A stretch of DNA of 64,000 nucleotides, taken from the NCBI GenBank assembly GCA_016786725.1, contig JAEUVU010000001.1, positions 1 through 64,000 on the forward strand, in the 5' to 3' direction. A program made the position numbers and the translations under genes. The notes beneath the pieces were generated by a model, which was given only the letters and a program-made list of their open reading frames with translations, had not been told where the DNA came from and did no database searches. This document shows positions 34,183 through 42,440 of the stretch, piece by piece; position 1 is the stretch's first letter; each line of letters begins with the position of its first letter. This DNA is from Ferruginibacter sp. Lineage in GTDB: Bacteria > Bacteroidota > Bacteroidia > Chitinophagales > Chitinophagaceae.

Positions 34183-36117
34183 ATGATAAAGATAACATTA
34201 CCCGATGGAGCCGTAAGAGAATATGAAGCAGGTGCTTCTGCATTTGATGTCGCAAAATCCATCAGTGAAGGGCTGGCCAGGAAAGTACTGGCCGCAAATA
34301 TTAACGGGGAAGTTTGGGACCTGCACAGGCCGATCAATGCCGATGCTTCTCTTAAACTATTAACCTGGGATGATACGGATGGCAAATCTACTTTCTGGCA
34401 TTCATCTGCACACTTAATGGCCGAGGCTGTGGAAGCCGCTTTCCCCGGTGTAAAATTCTGGGTAGGCCCTGCAATTGAAAAAGGATTTTATTACGATATG
34501 GATCTTGGCGACAGAAAGATCACCGAAGAAGACCTGCTTGCCCTTGAAAAAAAGATGAATCAACTGGCAAGGCAAAAAAATCCTTACATACGTAAGGCAA
34601 TGTCTAAAGCAGATGCCATTCAGTATTTTACTGAAAAAGGGGATGAGTATAAACTCGATCTGTTGACTAATTTAACCGACGGTGAAATTACTTTCTACAC
34701 ACAGGGAGGTTTTACCGATCTCTGCCGTGGTCCACATATTCCAAACACTGGTTTTATTAAAGCGATTAAGCTCACCAGCGTTGCAGGTGCATACTGGAAA
34801 GGAGATGAAAAAAACAAACAGCTTACCCGTGTTTACGGTGTTACTTTTCCGGAGCAAAAAGAATTAGATGAGTATTTGTTGATGCTGGAGGAAGCAAAGA
34901 AAAGAGACCATCGCAAACTTGGCAAGGAACTGGGTATTTATACCATGGATGATAATGTGGGACCAGGTTTGATATTGTGGATGCCAAACGGTACTGTGAT
35001 TATTGAAGAACTGGAAAAACTTGCCAAGCAAACCGAAAATGCGGCCGGTTACAAGCGGGTAGTTACACCACATATTGCTAAAGAGAGTATGTATCTCACC
35101 AGCGGCCATTTGCCTTATTATGCTGATAGTATGTTTCCGCCCATGGAAATGGATGGTGAAAAATATTACCTGAAAGCGATGAACTGTCCGCATCATCATA
35201 AAATTTTTGATGCTGAGCAAAGGAGTTATAAAGACCTGCCGTACCGCATTGCAGAGTATGGAACCTGTTACCGGTATGAGCAAAGCGGTGAATTATTCGG
35301 CCTCATGCGTGTGCGTTGCCTGCACATGAACGATGCACATATTTACTGCAGTAAGGAACAGTTTGCACAGGAGTTTAAGGCCGTAAATGATATGTACCTG
35401 AAATATTTTAAGATATTCGGCATTGAAAAATATGTGATGCGCCTGAGTTTACATGATCCTGAAAAGCTGGGGCAGAAGTACGTGAACGAACCCGAGCTTT
35501 GGCTGCAAACCGAAGAGTTGGTAAGAAATGTATTGATAGAAACCGGCGTTCCCTTCGTAGAAGTAAAAGGTGAGGGAGCATTTTACGGTCCTAAAATTGA
35601 TGTGCAGATATGGAGCGCTATTGGCCGTGAGTTTACCCTGGCAACCAACCAGGTTGATTTTGCACAATCCCGCAGTTTTAAATTGTCATTTGCAAACCAG
35701 AATAATGAGCCGGAAGTGCCCTTGATCATTCATAGAGCCCCACTTGGCACTCATGAAAGATTTATAGGCTTTTTGCTGGAGCACTATGCAGGCAAATTCC
35801 CTACATGGCTTGCCCCGCTGCAGGTAAAAATATTACCTATCAGCGATAAGTTTATGGATTATGCAAACAAAGTGAAACAGGCTTTAACAGATGCCGAAGT
35901 ACGGGTTGAAATAGATGACCGCAGCGAAAAAATAGGGAAGAAGATACGTGATACCGAACTTGCCAGGGTGCCTTATATGTTGGTTATTGGCGAAAAGGAA
36001 ATGAATGAAGGAAAAGTGTCTATACGCAGGCAGGGAAAAGGAGACCTTGGAGCTAAATCGGTTGATGAATTTGTAGCAGAAATTTCGCAGGAAATTAAAG
36101 ACCGTGTTGCTGAATAA
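34183..36117 (+). CDS. thrS: Threonine--tRNA ligase
   Basis: 644 residues, full length. Charges tRNA-Thr. Residues 1-62 are the TGS domain ('KITLPDGAVREYEAGASAFDVAKSISEGLARKVLAANING'); ~63-230 is the editing domain with 'HSSAHLMAEAVEAAFPG' and 'GPHIPNTGFIKAIKL'. The class II catalytic core has 'MNCPHHHKIF' (zinc Cys), 'GLMRVRCLHMNDAHIYCS' (zinc His) and 'IHRAPLGTHERFIGFLLEHYAGKFPTWLAPLQV' (zinc His and motif 3). The C-terminal anticodon-binding domain follows ('KVEIDDRSEKIGKKIRDTELARVPYMLVIGEKE'). It stands just upstream of infC, the usual bacterial order. Confidence 0.98.
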   Translation: MIKITLPDGAVREYEAGASAFDVAKSISEGLARKVLAANINGEVWDLHRPINADASLKLLTWDDTDGKSTFWHSSAHLMAEAVEAAFPGVKFWVGPAIEKGFYYDMDLGDRKITEEDLLALEKKMNQLARQKNPYIRKAMSKADAIQYFTEKGDEYKLDLLTNLTDGEITFYTQGGFTDLCRGPHIPNTGFIKAIKLTSVAGAYWKGDEKNKQLTRVYGVTFPEQKELDEYLLMLEEAKKRDHRKLGKELGIYTMDDNVGPGLILWMPNGTVIIEELEKLAKQTENAAGYKRVVTPHIAKESMYLTSGHLPYYADSMFPPMEMDGEKYYLKAMNCPHHHKIFDAEQRSYKDLPYRIAEYGTCYRYEQSGELFGLMRVRCLHMNDAHIYCSKEQFAQEFKAVNDMYLKYFKIFGIEKYVMRLSLHDPEKLGQKYVNEPELWLQTEELVRNVLIETGVPFVEVKGEGAFYGPKIDVQIWSAIGREFTLATNQVDFAQSRSFKLSFANQNNEPEVPLIIHRAPLGTHERFIGFLLEHYAGKFPTWLAPLQVKILPISDKFMDYANKVKQALTDAEVRVEIDDRSEKIGKKIRDTELARVPYMLVIGEKEMNEGKVSIRRQGKGDLGAKSVDEFVAEISQEIKDRVAE

Positions 36118-36206
36118 GTGTTGACTGTAGCAGATTTGCTAAGATTTAATTTGGATTAGTTATATTAAATAAATAAATTGCTGATGACTTATTAAAATAA
36201 AAAAGA

Positions 36207-36214
36207 TAATTTTG
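36207..36214 (+). promoter_or_regulatory. -7 promoter box for infC
   Basis: TAATTTTG matches TAnnTTTG, 35 bases before the infC ATG. The preceding 90 bases after thrS are AT-rich and without other signals. Confidence 0.5.
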
Positions 36215-36248
36215 ATAAGTGAACAATATTGTAAACTAAAAATAATAG

Positions 36249-36848
36249 ATGTCATTTCCTCCAAGACCCAGGGGCACCTTTAACCCCCGTTTTAAAAAAG
36301 AACAACAACAGGAACACCGGACCAACCACATGATAAGAGCCATTGAAGTAAGGCTTGTTGGTGATAATGTAGAACCGGGTGTTTATTCACTTGCAGATGC
36401 AATTAAAATTTCAAAAGAACAGGAACTTGACCTGGTAGAGATATCTCCGGGAGCTAAACCCCCTGTTTGCAAGATAATCGACTATAATAAATTCCTTTAC
36501 GAAGAGAAAAAGAAGAAGAAAGAAATGAAAGCAAAATCCAAAACCAGCGAGGTTAAGGAAATACGCTTTACACCTAATACCGATGATCATGATTTTGAAT
36601 TTAAGGTAAAACATGCTGAAAAATTTTTGAGCGATGGTGATAAAGTGAAGGCACATGTTCAGTTTAAAGGCCGAGCCATCATGTTTAAAGAAAGAGGCGA
36701 ATTGTTGTTATTAAAATTTGCTGACCGTTTAAAAGATGTGGGCGCTTTGGAAGGTCTGCCAAAAATGGAAGGTAAAAGAATGCTGGTGATGTTTGCGCCA
36801 AAAGCGAAACTTTCCAAAAGAAAACAGCAGGAAGCAAACCGGTTATAA
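36249..36848 (+). CDS. infC: Translation initiation factor IF-3
   Basis: 199 residues. Binds the 30S subunit and checks the initiator tRNA and start codon. The N-domain ('[66 protein letters not shown]') and the C-domain ('[43 protein letters not shown]') are joined by a Lys-rich helix. The start is a plain ATG, unlike the AUU start that E. coli uses for feedback control. In most bacteria rpmI and rplT follow directly; here a terminator and two unrelated genes intervene. Confidence 0.97.
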   Translation: MSFPPRPRGTFNPRFKKEQQQEHRTNHMIRAIEVRLVGDNVEPGVYSLADAIKISKEQELDLVEISPGAKPPVCKIIDYNKFLYEEKKKKKEMKAKSKTSEVKEIRFTPNTDDHDFEFKVKHAEKFLSDGDKVKAHVQFKGRAIMFKERGELLLLKFADRLKDVGALEGLPKMEGKRMLVMFAPKAKLSKRKQQEANRL

Positions 36849-36868
36849 AAACCAACTGTATATTAACT

Positions 36869-36894
36869 AAGGGAAGTTTAGCTTCCCTTTTTTA
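36869..36894 (+). terminator. Terminator of infC
   Basis: AAGGGAAG / CTTCCCTT hairpin with loop TTTAG and a following T run, 21 bases after the infC stop. Confidence 0.9.
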
Positions 36895-36906
36895 TTTTTA
36901 CAAAGT

Positions 36907-37647
36907 ATGGATATCAGCCTGAATAAATACATTAGCGAAACCGGCTTCTGCAGCCGGCGGGAGGCCGATAAATACATTGAACAACTTCGTGTTACAATTA
37001 ATGGGGTGGAAGCCATGAAAGGTAACCGTGTAAAAGAAGGAGATGTGGTACAGGTTGATGGTGAAACCATTGGCAGGAAAAAGAAAACTGTAGTTTACCT
37101 GGTACTTAATAAACCCAAAGGTATAACCTGCACCACCGATCTTAAAGACAAAACAAATATCATTGATTTTGTAAATTATAAAACGAGGATATTTCCCATT
37201 GGCAGGTTAGACAAACGTAGCGAAGGCCTGATCTTTTTAACCAACGATGGCGATATTGTAAACAAAATTCTCCGTGCCGGCAATCAGCACGAAAAAGAAT
37301 ACATCGTTACAGTTGATCAACCCGTAACACTTGATTTTATACAAAAAATGCGGAACGGTGTACGCATTCTGGGTACAGTAACCCAAAAGTGTTTTGTAAA
37401 GCAGGAAGGCCCAAACCGGTTTAAAATAATATTAGTGCAGGGGCTGAACCGGCAGATACGCCGTATGTGTGAGGCACTTGGTTATAATGTAGAAACTCTA
37501 AAACGTGTACGTATCATGAATATCACTTTAAGTAATCTTCCGCCTGGCAAATGGCGTTATTTTACACCAGCCGAAATTGATACCATCAATCAGATGCTTA
37601 AAAACTCCAGTAAAACTGCCGATGGAAATGAGGGAATGGATGAGTAA
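36907..37647 (+). CDS. Ribosomal RNA pseudouridine synthase, RluF/RsuA family
   Basis: 246 residues. Converts a uridine in rRNA to pseudouridine. S4 RNA-binding domain at 1-60 ('SLNKYISETGFCSRREADKYIEQLRVTINGVEAMKGNRVKEGDVVQVDGETI'). The catalytic Asp is in 'IFPIGRLDKRSEGLIFLTNDGDIVNKILRAGNQHEKEYIVTV'. 'GPNRFKIILVQGLNRQIRRMCEALGYNVETLKRVRIMNITLSNLPPGKWR' is the usual end. 'GLNRQIRRMC' and length best fit the RluF branch (23S U2604 in E. coli), but RluB/RsuA cannot be excluded. The gene lies between infC and rpmI, where ribosome genes are expected. Confidence 0.9.
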   Translation: MDISLNKYISETGFCSRREADKYIEQLRVTINGVEAMKGNRVKEGDVVQVDGETIGRKKKTVVYLVLNKPKGITCTTDLKDKTNIIDFVNYKTRIFPIGRLDKRSEGLIFLTNDGDIVNKILRAGNQHEKEYIVTVDQPVTLDFIQKMRNGVRILGTVTQKCFVKQEGPNRFKIILVQGLNRQIRRMCEALGYNVETLKRVRIMNITLSNLPPGKWRYFTPAEIDTINQMLKNSSKTADGNEGMDE

Positions 37648-37740
37648 AAATTAACTGATAATTATCACAATAGTAAATAAGTAAGGTCAGTTTATATTTT
37701 GGAGGGTTAGGGTAAATTGTATCGCCTTAATAAACCAAAA

Positions 37741-38631
37741 ATGCGCCTTGATCTGGCAGGCTTGAAACGCCTGTGCATATTGTTATGCTATTTACTTTTG
37801 AATTCCTTTTTCTCAAAAGCCCAAACCCTTACCTTGTATAGTTTTCCTTCTCCCCATCCTTATAAATGGAACAGTCCCCATAGTTTGCTGGTAAGTACAT
37901 TGCATAATTACTATTCAAAATCAGATTGTCAACCTCGTCGGATATTGGGCCATATGGTTATTGAAATAAGAAATGATACGAACATATTTTTAACCGGTAT
38001 GGCATCAGATGATATGGCAGGAATGAAAAATTCACTGTTAAAAGAAAAAATTGGATTAGGGGTATTGTTCAAACTGGTAAAGGGACATTTGGAGGAAACG
38101 AGGCAGGTGCAGACCGAGGTAAAGATGCGGACTGAATTATTCAAAGCAGCATTTGTAAGTTTTAAGATAAGTGACTCGGCATACAATTATCTGCTTGCAT
38201 TTGTAGATTCATTTAAATTAAAAGGGTATGATAGTCTTTACAACGGGCTTAATTTGCCCAGGAAAGGTAAGGGAAGTGGATGTACAGCTTTTGGCATGAG
38301 TTTCCTGGAGCTGATCAATGCATTGCTTCCGGAATACAGAGACAAATGGGCGGTTCAAATTAATGTTCCCGAAAAATTAATTGGGAATGAATTGCTTAAG
38401 AAAAAGGTACGCATTGGTAAGCTATTTTTTTCCTTTAGGTGGGCTAAAAAAGATGAACCAGGCCGTAAATTGCTATTGTATGAACCTTGCCTTATCTATA
38501 ATTGGGTTAACGAAATTTGGGAAACCCGGCAGCAGGATAATAAATACGGGCTGGTGCAAATAGGAAAGGCAAAGGGTTTGGTGGTTGACTGCAGGCAAAA
38601 TTCACTTGCTTTGCCAATGTTTACGAGATAA
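37741..38631 (+). CDS. Secreted protein of unknown function, possible papain-like fold
   Basis: 296 residues from ATG 37741, with a signal peptide (1-27, 'LCILLCYLLLNSFFSKAQ'). A TTG at 37717 preceded by GGAGGG is an alternative start. Two features are notable: 'ILGHMVIEIRND' near 70 and 'GKGSGCTAFGMSFLELINALLP' near 185. A His in a strand followed much later by Cys at the head of a helix is the order seen in circularly permuted NlpC/P60 and LRAT-type papain folds, so a Cys-His hydrolase is possible. I do not recognise the family. It is oddly placed between translation genes. Confidence 0.6.
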   Translation: MRLDLAGLKRLCILLCYLLLNSFFSKAQTLTLYSFPSPHPYKWNSPHSLLVSTLHNYYSKSDCQPRRILGHMVIEIRNDTNIFLTGMASDDMAGMKNSLLKEKIGLGVLFKLVKGHLEETRQVQTEVKMRTELFKAAFVSFKISDSAYNYLLAFVDSFKLKGYDSLYNGLNLPRKGKGSGCTAFGMSFLELINALLPEYRDKWAVQINVPEKLIGNELLKKKVRIGKLFFSFRWAKKDEPGRKLLLYEPCLIYNWVNEIWETRQQDNKYGLVQIGKAKGLVVDCRQNSLALPMFTR

Positions 38632-38697
38632 AATTCGGTAAAATAACTTTAAACATTATTTTTTACCATAACATTTCTCAAATTTCCTGAATTTCCT

Positions 38698-38705
38698 TAC
38701 CTTTG
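38698..38705 (+). promoter_or_regulatory. -7 promoter box for rpmI-rplT
   Basis: TACCTTTG matches TAnnTTTG. The rpmI start is 110 bases further on, an unusually long leader for this window. Confidence 0.55.
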
Positions 38706-38814
38706 CCGCCCGAAAGCGCTAAACAGGCACTTTCAGACATTTCCCACAAGGCTCAACAAGTTCCCGATAAGGTATCGGGACGCCAGTAGGGAGTAACTTA
38801 AAAACAGTTATGTA
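38706..38814 (+). promoter_or_regulatory. Long rpmI leader with palindrome, possible L20 autoregulatory site
   Basis: About 100 bases between the -7 box and rpmI. It contains the perfect 8-bp hairpin TCCCGATA / TATCGGGA with loop AGG (38762-38780). Ribosomal protein L20 represses its own operon through such leaders in E. coli and Bacillus; the folds differ between groups, and the link here is inference only. Confidence 0.4.
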
Positions 38815-39012
38815 ATGCCAAAGGTTAAAACCAACAGCAGCGCCAAGAAGCGCTTTAAAGTTACCGGTTCAGGTAAGATCACTTTTCAAAAAGCTTTTAA
38901 ACGTCACATCTTAACAAAAAAATCAACCAAGCGCAAGCGTAATATGCGTATGGATGGTGTTGTGAGTGATGCAAACCTGCATTTTGTAAAAAGACTATTG
39001 GGAATGAAATAA
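38815..39012 (+). CDS. rpmI: 50S ribosomal protein L35
   Basis: 65 residues, normal length. Very basic: '[45 protein letters not shown]', the L35 signature 'K.KT.S.A.KRF..TG.GK'. It sits in the large ribosomal subunit. It is followed by rplT after 63 bases, as in nearly all bacteria. Confidence 0.98.
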   Translation: MPKVKTNSSAKKRFKVTGSGKITFQKAFKRHILTKKSTKRKRNMRMDGVVSDANLHFVKRLLGMK

Positions 39013-39016
39013 TCCC

Positions 39017-39069
39017 TTTTAAACTTATCAACCTGCCACGGCAGGTAAACTTTTAACTTTTAAACTTAT
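39017..39069. repeat. REP-like hairpin between 12-bp direct repeats in the rpmI-rplT gap
   Basis: TTTTAAACTTAT occurs at 39017-39028 and again at 39058-39069. Between them is the hairpin ACCTGCC / GGCAGGT (39031-39046) with a two-base loop. Related CCTGCC/GGCAGG words occur at 58501-58612. It looks like an inserted palindrome in a ribosomal operon. Confidence 0.65.
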
Positions 39070-39075
39070 TAAGAT

Positions 39076-39423
39076 ATGCCACGTTCAGTAAATGCAGTAG
39101 CCAGCAGGGCCCGCCGCAAAAGAATATTAAAAGCTGCCAAAGGATTTTATGGCAAGCGTAAAAATGTATATACCGTTGCCAAAAACGTAATGGAAAAAGG
39201 GTTAACGTACAGCTACGTTGGCCGTAAATTAAAGAAAAGAGAATACCGCACCTTATGGATTGCCCGTATTAACGCTGCAGTTCGTGAAGAAGGCAGCATG
39301 ACCTACAGCCAGTTCATCAACAAACTGAGCGCTAAAGGTATTGACCTTAACCGTAAGGTTTTGGCAGATTTGGCCATGAATGAGCCTGAAACTTTCAAAA
39401 AATTAATAGAGTCAGTTAAGTAA
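39076..39423 (+). CDS. rplT: 50S ribosomal protein L20
   Basis: 115 residues, normal length. Begins '[73 protein letters not shown]', with the long basic helix that binds 23S rRNA and is needed for early 50S assembly. The C-terminal globular part ('[36 protein letters not shown]') is complete. A terminator follows 21 bases later. Confidence 0.98.
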   Translation: MPRSVNAVASRARRKRILKAAKGFYGKRKNVYTVAKNVMEKGLTYSYVGRKLKKREYRTLWIARINAAVREEGSMTYSQFINKLSAKGIDLNRKVLADLAMNEPETFKKLIESVK

Positions 39424-39444
39424 TTTGCTGTATGAAATAACAGG

Positions 39445-39477
39445 ACCGGTGGTGATTTTTTCGCTACCGGTTTTTTT
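39445..39477 (+). terminator. Terminator of rpmI-rplT
   Basis: ACCGGTGGTGA pairs with TCGCTACCGGT (11 bp with two G-U pairs) and is followed by seven T. Confidence 0.9.
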
Positions 39478-39501
39478 ATGTTCATAATATCAGTAATAAT
39501 A

Positions 39502-39509
39502 TATTTTTG
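39502..39509 (+). promoter_or_regulatory. -7 promoter box for the arginine decarboxylase gene
   Basis: TATTTTTG matches TAnnTTTG, 42 bases before the ATG. Confidence 0.5.
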
Positions 39510-39551
39510 CTGAAAATATCACACTAACCCCAAAAATGATAAGAGCAATCA

Positions 39552-40979
39552 ATGAATAATACATACCACAGCCTTGTACAACAAACTTTTAATTTTCCGC
39601 AGGAAGATTTTAAACTGAAAAATGATTATTTGCAATACAATGATGTGGATATTAAGGCGCTTATAGATAAGCACGGTACTCCCTTAAAACTCACTTACCT
39701 CCCCAAAATCGGAATGCAGATAAATAAGGCAAAGAAGATGTTTGCCAATGCATTTAAAAAGCATAAGTACGAAGGCGAATATCATTATTGCTACTGTACC
39801 AAAAGCTCTCACTTTAGTTTTATTGTTGAAGAAACATTGAAGCACAATATTCACCTCGAAACTTCTTACGCTTACGATATTGATATTATCAACTCTTTAT
39901 ACAAAAAAAGAAAGTTAACCAAGGATATACATATCATTTGTAACGGGTTTAAGCAAAAAAATTATACCAGCCGGATTGCCAAACTGATAAACGATGGTTT
40001 TAAAAATGTAATACCTGTATTGGATAATAAAGAAGAACTGGCCATGTACAAACGTAATGTGCGTACCGGCGAACCTTTTAAAGTGGGCATAAGAATAGCG
40101 GCTGAAGAAGAACCTACTTTTCCTTTTTACACCAGCAGGCTGGGCATAAAAGCAAAAGATGTTCTGGAGTTTTATGTAGATGAGATAGAAGGATATGAAG
40201 ACAGGTTTCAGCTAAAGATGCTGCACATCTTTTTAAACAAAGGCATTAAAGATGATATTTATTACTGGAGTGAATTGCAGAAAAGTATTACGCTGTATTG
40301 CCAGTTGAAAAAGATTTGTCCGGAACTGGATTCAATAAATATCGGCGGAGGTTTTCCTATTAAACACTCACTGGGTTTTAATTATGATTACCAGTTTATG
40401 ATCAACGAGATTGTGGGTAATATTAAAACAGCCTGTAAAAAAGCCAAAGTGCAAATGCCGAATATTTATACCGAATTTGGGAGCTATACAGTAGGAGAGA
40501 GCATGGCACATATTTACAGTGTGATAGGCGAAAAGGTGCAAAATGACCGGGAAACCTGGTACATGATAGATTCTTCTTTTATTACCACATTGCCTGATAC
40601 CTGGGGCATTGGAGAAAAGTTTCTGATGTTGCCAATCAACAAATGGGATAACGAATACCAGCGTATTGTTTTAGGCGGCATCACCTGTGATGGACATGAT
40701 TACTACGACAGTGAAGAACATATCAATGAAGTGTTCTTACCAAAAGTAAAAACTACTAATGAAGAAAGACTGGATACGAATAAAGAACCTTTGTATGTTG
40801 GATTTTTTCACACCGGTGCTTACCAGGACCAGATAAGCGGCTATGGAGGTATCAAGCATTGTCTTATCCCTTCGCCCAAGCATGTCATCATTGAAAAAGA
40901 TAAGAATGGTAAACTGGTAGAGTGGGTTTATGCAAAAGAGCAAACCTCACAAAGTATGTTGAAGATATTGGGCTATTGA
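39552..40979 (+). CDS. speA: Arginine decarboxylase, biosynthetic type
   Basis: 475 residues. Forms agmatine from arginine, the first step to putrescine and spermidine. It has the PLP fold III barrel (~60-330) with the cofactor lysine in 'HYCYCTKSSHFSFIVEETLKHNIHLETSYAYDIDII' (Lys84) and the phosphate-binding 'INIGGGFPIKHSLGF', then the beta domain with 'YTEFGSYTVGESMAHIYSVIGEK' and 'GGITCDGHDYYDSE' (the Cys-Asp pair at the active site). It is shorter than E. coli SpeA (658), lacking the insert domain, as is usual in Bacteroidota. Other decarboxylases of this fold (diaminopimelate, carboxynorspermidine) are less likely. Confidence 0.85.
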   Translation: MNNTYHSLVQQTFNFPQEDFKLKNDYLQYNDVDIKALIDKHGTPLKLTYLPKIGMQINKAKKMFANAFKKHKYEGEYHYCYCTKSSHFSFIVEETLKHNIHLETSYAYDIDIINSLYKKRKLTKDIHIICNGFKQKNYTSRIAKLINDGFKNVIPVLDNKEELAMYKRNVRTGEPFKVGIRIAAEEEPTFPFYTSRLGIKAKDVLEFYVDEIEGYEDRFQLKMLHIFLNKGIKDDIYYWSELQKSITLYCQLKKICPELDSINIGGGFPIKHSLGFNYDYQFMINEIVGNIKTACKKAKVQMPNIYTEFGSYTVGESMAHIYSVIGEKVQNDRETWYMIDSSFITTLPDTWGIGEKFLMLPINKWDNEYQRIVLGGITCDGHDYYDSEEHINEVFLPKVKTTNEERLDTNKEPLYVGFFHTGAYQDQISGYGGIKHCLIPSPKHVIIEKDKNGKLVEWVYAKEQTSQSMLKILGY

Positions 40980-41006
40980 TGCCCTGACCGCTCATGTAAT
41001 TTTAGT

Positions 41007-41037
41007 ATAGGCAACCTTTGTGTTGCCTATTTTTATT
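41007..41037 (+). terminator. Terminator of speA
   Basis: Perfect 9-bp stem ATAGGCAAC / GTTGCCTAT with loop CTTTGT, then T5. It overlaps a spurious TTG start for the next gene. Confidence 0.85.
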
Positions 41038-41056
41038 GCTCATTAAAAAGCAAATC

Positions 41057-41527
41057 ATGCAAAACAAGTTTACAAAATACTTCCTGTTATTTTTTTTATT
41101 AATTACAGTAACCGGAACTGCAGCTTTTGCACAAACCGCAGAAGACTCAATTAAAACTGTTATTAATACCATGTTCACTGCTATGAAGAAAAGTGACAGC
41201 ACTTTGTTGAAAACATGTTTTACAGAAACTGCAGTATTGCAAACCTTTGGCAGGAGTAAAGAAGGGAAAACGATCATCACAACCGAAACACCAGGCGATT
41301 TTGCTAAAGTTTTAGCTTCCATTCCGGCAGGTGCAGCTGATGAACAGATTGTTTACAAAGATCTGAAGATTGATGGCCCTATGGCTGCTGTGTGGACTCC
41401 CTATAAGTTCTATTTTAATTCAAAATTTTCTCATTGTGGTGTAAATTCATTTCAACTAACCAGGTTAAATGGTGAGTGGAAAATACAGTACATACTTGAT
41501 ACAAGAAGAAAGACTAACTGCGAATAA
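41057..41527 (+). CDS. Secreted NTF2/SnoaL-like protein
   Basis: 156 residues from ATG 41057. Signal peptide 1-26 ('YFLLFFLLITVTGTAAFAQ'). The mature part follows the NTF2-like cone fold: first helix 'AEDSIKTVINTMFTAMKKSDSTLLKTCFTETAVLQTFG', then strands ending 'GPMAAVWTPYKFYFNSKFSHCGVNSFQLTRLNGEWKIQYILDTRRK'. The 'W.I..I.DTRR' end is common in the nuclear transport factor 2 family of Bacteroidota. The fold serves enzymes and binding proteins alike, so no reaction can be assigned. Monocistronic. Confidence 0.8.
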   Translation: MQNKFTKYFLLFFLLITVTGTAAFAQTAEDSIKTVINTMFTAMKKSDSTLLKTCFTETAVLQTFGRSKEGKTIITTETPGDFAKVLASIPAGAADEQIVYKDLKIDGPMAAVWTPYKFYFNSKFSHCGVNSFQLTRLNGEWKIQYILDTRRKTNCE

Positions 41528-41554
41528 AAGTAAAATCAACTTCGTGGATTTTTA

Positions 41555-41628
41555 AATTGCCACAGAGGCACAGAATCACAGAAAAATAGATTTACGAGTT
41601 TCCGTGCTTCAGTTACTCTGTGGCAATT
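41555..41628. repeat. Long hairpin with CACAGAG words between converging genes
   Basis: AATTGCCACAGAG at 41555-41567 pairs perfectly with CTCTGTGGCAATT at 41616-41628 (13 bp). The interior has further CACAG words. It lies between the NTF2-like gene and hsp20. Confidence 0.8.
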
Positions 41629-41666
41629 GTTTTTTGCCAAAGGCAAAACCTATGTGGTTAAAATAA

Positions 41667-41696
41667 AAAGCCCCTCCTGAGACCAGGAGGGGCTTT
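41667..41696 (-). terminator. Terminator of hsp20
   Basis: AAAGCCCCTCCTG / CAGGAGGGGCTTT hairpin; on the minus strand it ends in a U-rich run, 55 bases after the stop codon. Confidence 0.85.
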
Positions 41697-41750
41697 CTCC
41701 CGATGAAATCGGGAACCAAACCAACTGTATACTTATGAAAAAAACTAAAA

Positions 41751-42191
41751 TTATTGTATCGCAATATCTTTTGCCCCACCTTTCACTTCTTCTTTTTTAG
41801 GAAGCTCAAGGCTCAAAATCCCGTTTTCGTATTTCGCCGTAATGTTTGCGGCATCAATTTTTTCATCCAATGTAAAACTGCGTTTGAAAGATTTGTAACC
41901 AAACTCTTTACGGATCATTTTTTCGTTTTCAACCGCAGCTTCTGTTTTCTTTTCTGCGCTGATGGTTAAAATCTTACCATCTAACTTTACATTGAAATCA
42001 GCTTTGTCCATACCCGGAGCCGCCATTTCAATTTTATACTGGTCTGCTTTTTCAACGATGTTTGCAGGCGGAAAATGCAACACATCTTCTCTTAATGATT
42101 TACCAAAATTCACCGGTAATTCATTAAATAGTTCATTCATTAAACCATCAAAGGTTTTGTTGATCGGGCTGTTAACTTTTACGAGTGTCAT
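41751..42191 (-). CDS. Small heat shock protein, Hsp20/alpha-crystallin
   Basis: 146 residues. An ATP-independent holdase that keeps unfolding proteins soluble. The alpha-crystallin domain (~40-135) is clear: 'PPANIVEKADQYKIEMAAPGMDKADFNVKLDGKILTISAEKK', 'YKSFKRSFTLDEKIDAANITAKYENGILSLELPKKEE', with the family's 'A.Y.NG.L.L.LPK' signature. The short C-terminal tail lacks a clear I-X-I motif. The N-terminal 38 residues are variable as usual. No CIRCE-like or HrcA site is apparent upstream, and the 250-base gap to the bacilliredoxin gene holds only the latter's promoter. Confidence 0.96.
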   Translation of the reverse strand: MTLVKVNSPINKTFDGLMNELFNELPVNFGKSLREDVLHFPPANIVEKADQYKIEMAAPGMDKADFNVKLDGKILTISAEKKTEAAVENEKMIRKEFGYKSFKRSFTLDEKIDAANITAKYENGILSLELPKKEEVKGGAKDIAIQ

Positions 42192-42407
42192 AGCTATTGT
42201 TTTTTAGTTTTTAATTTGTTTGTTTACGTTTAAGCATATCCAAATTGTATTCCAAGCCATTTTTAAAGACAGAATTTCTAAAAATCTATAAATTTCAAGT
42301 CATCATGTCGCATTTCGATTAGGTATAGCGCCATAATTTCCGGTTTTTTAGTGGTTTCGATATTGGGAATACTCTCTACAGCTTGAATATTTTCTGAAGT
42401 TAGTATG

Positions 42408-42415
42408 TAATTTTG
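42408..42415 (+). promoter_or_regulatory. -7 promoter box for the bacilliredoxin gene
   Basis: TAATTTTG matches TAnnTTTG, 26 bases before the ATG. Confidence 0.5.
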
Positions 42416-42440
42416 TATTCCATAAAAAATAAAAAGATAT

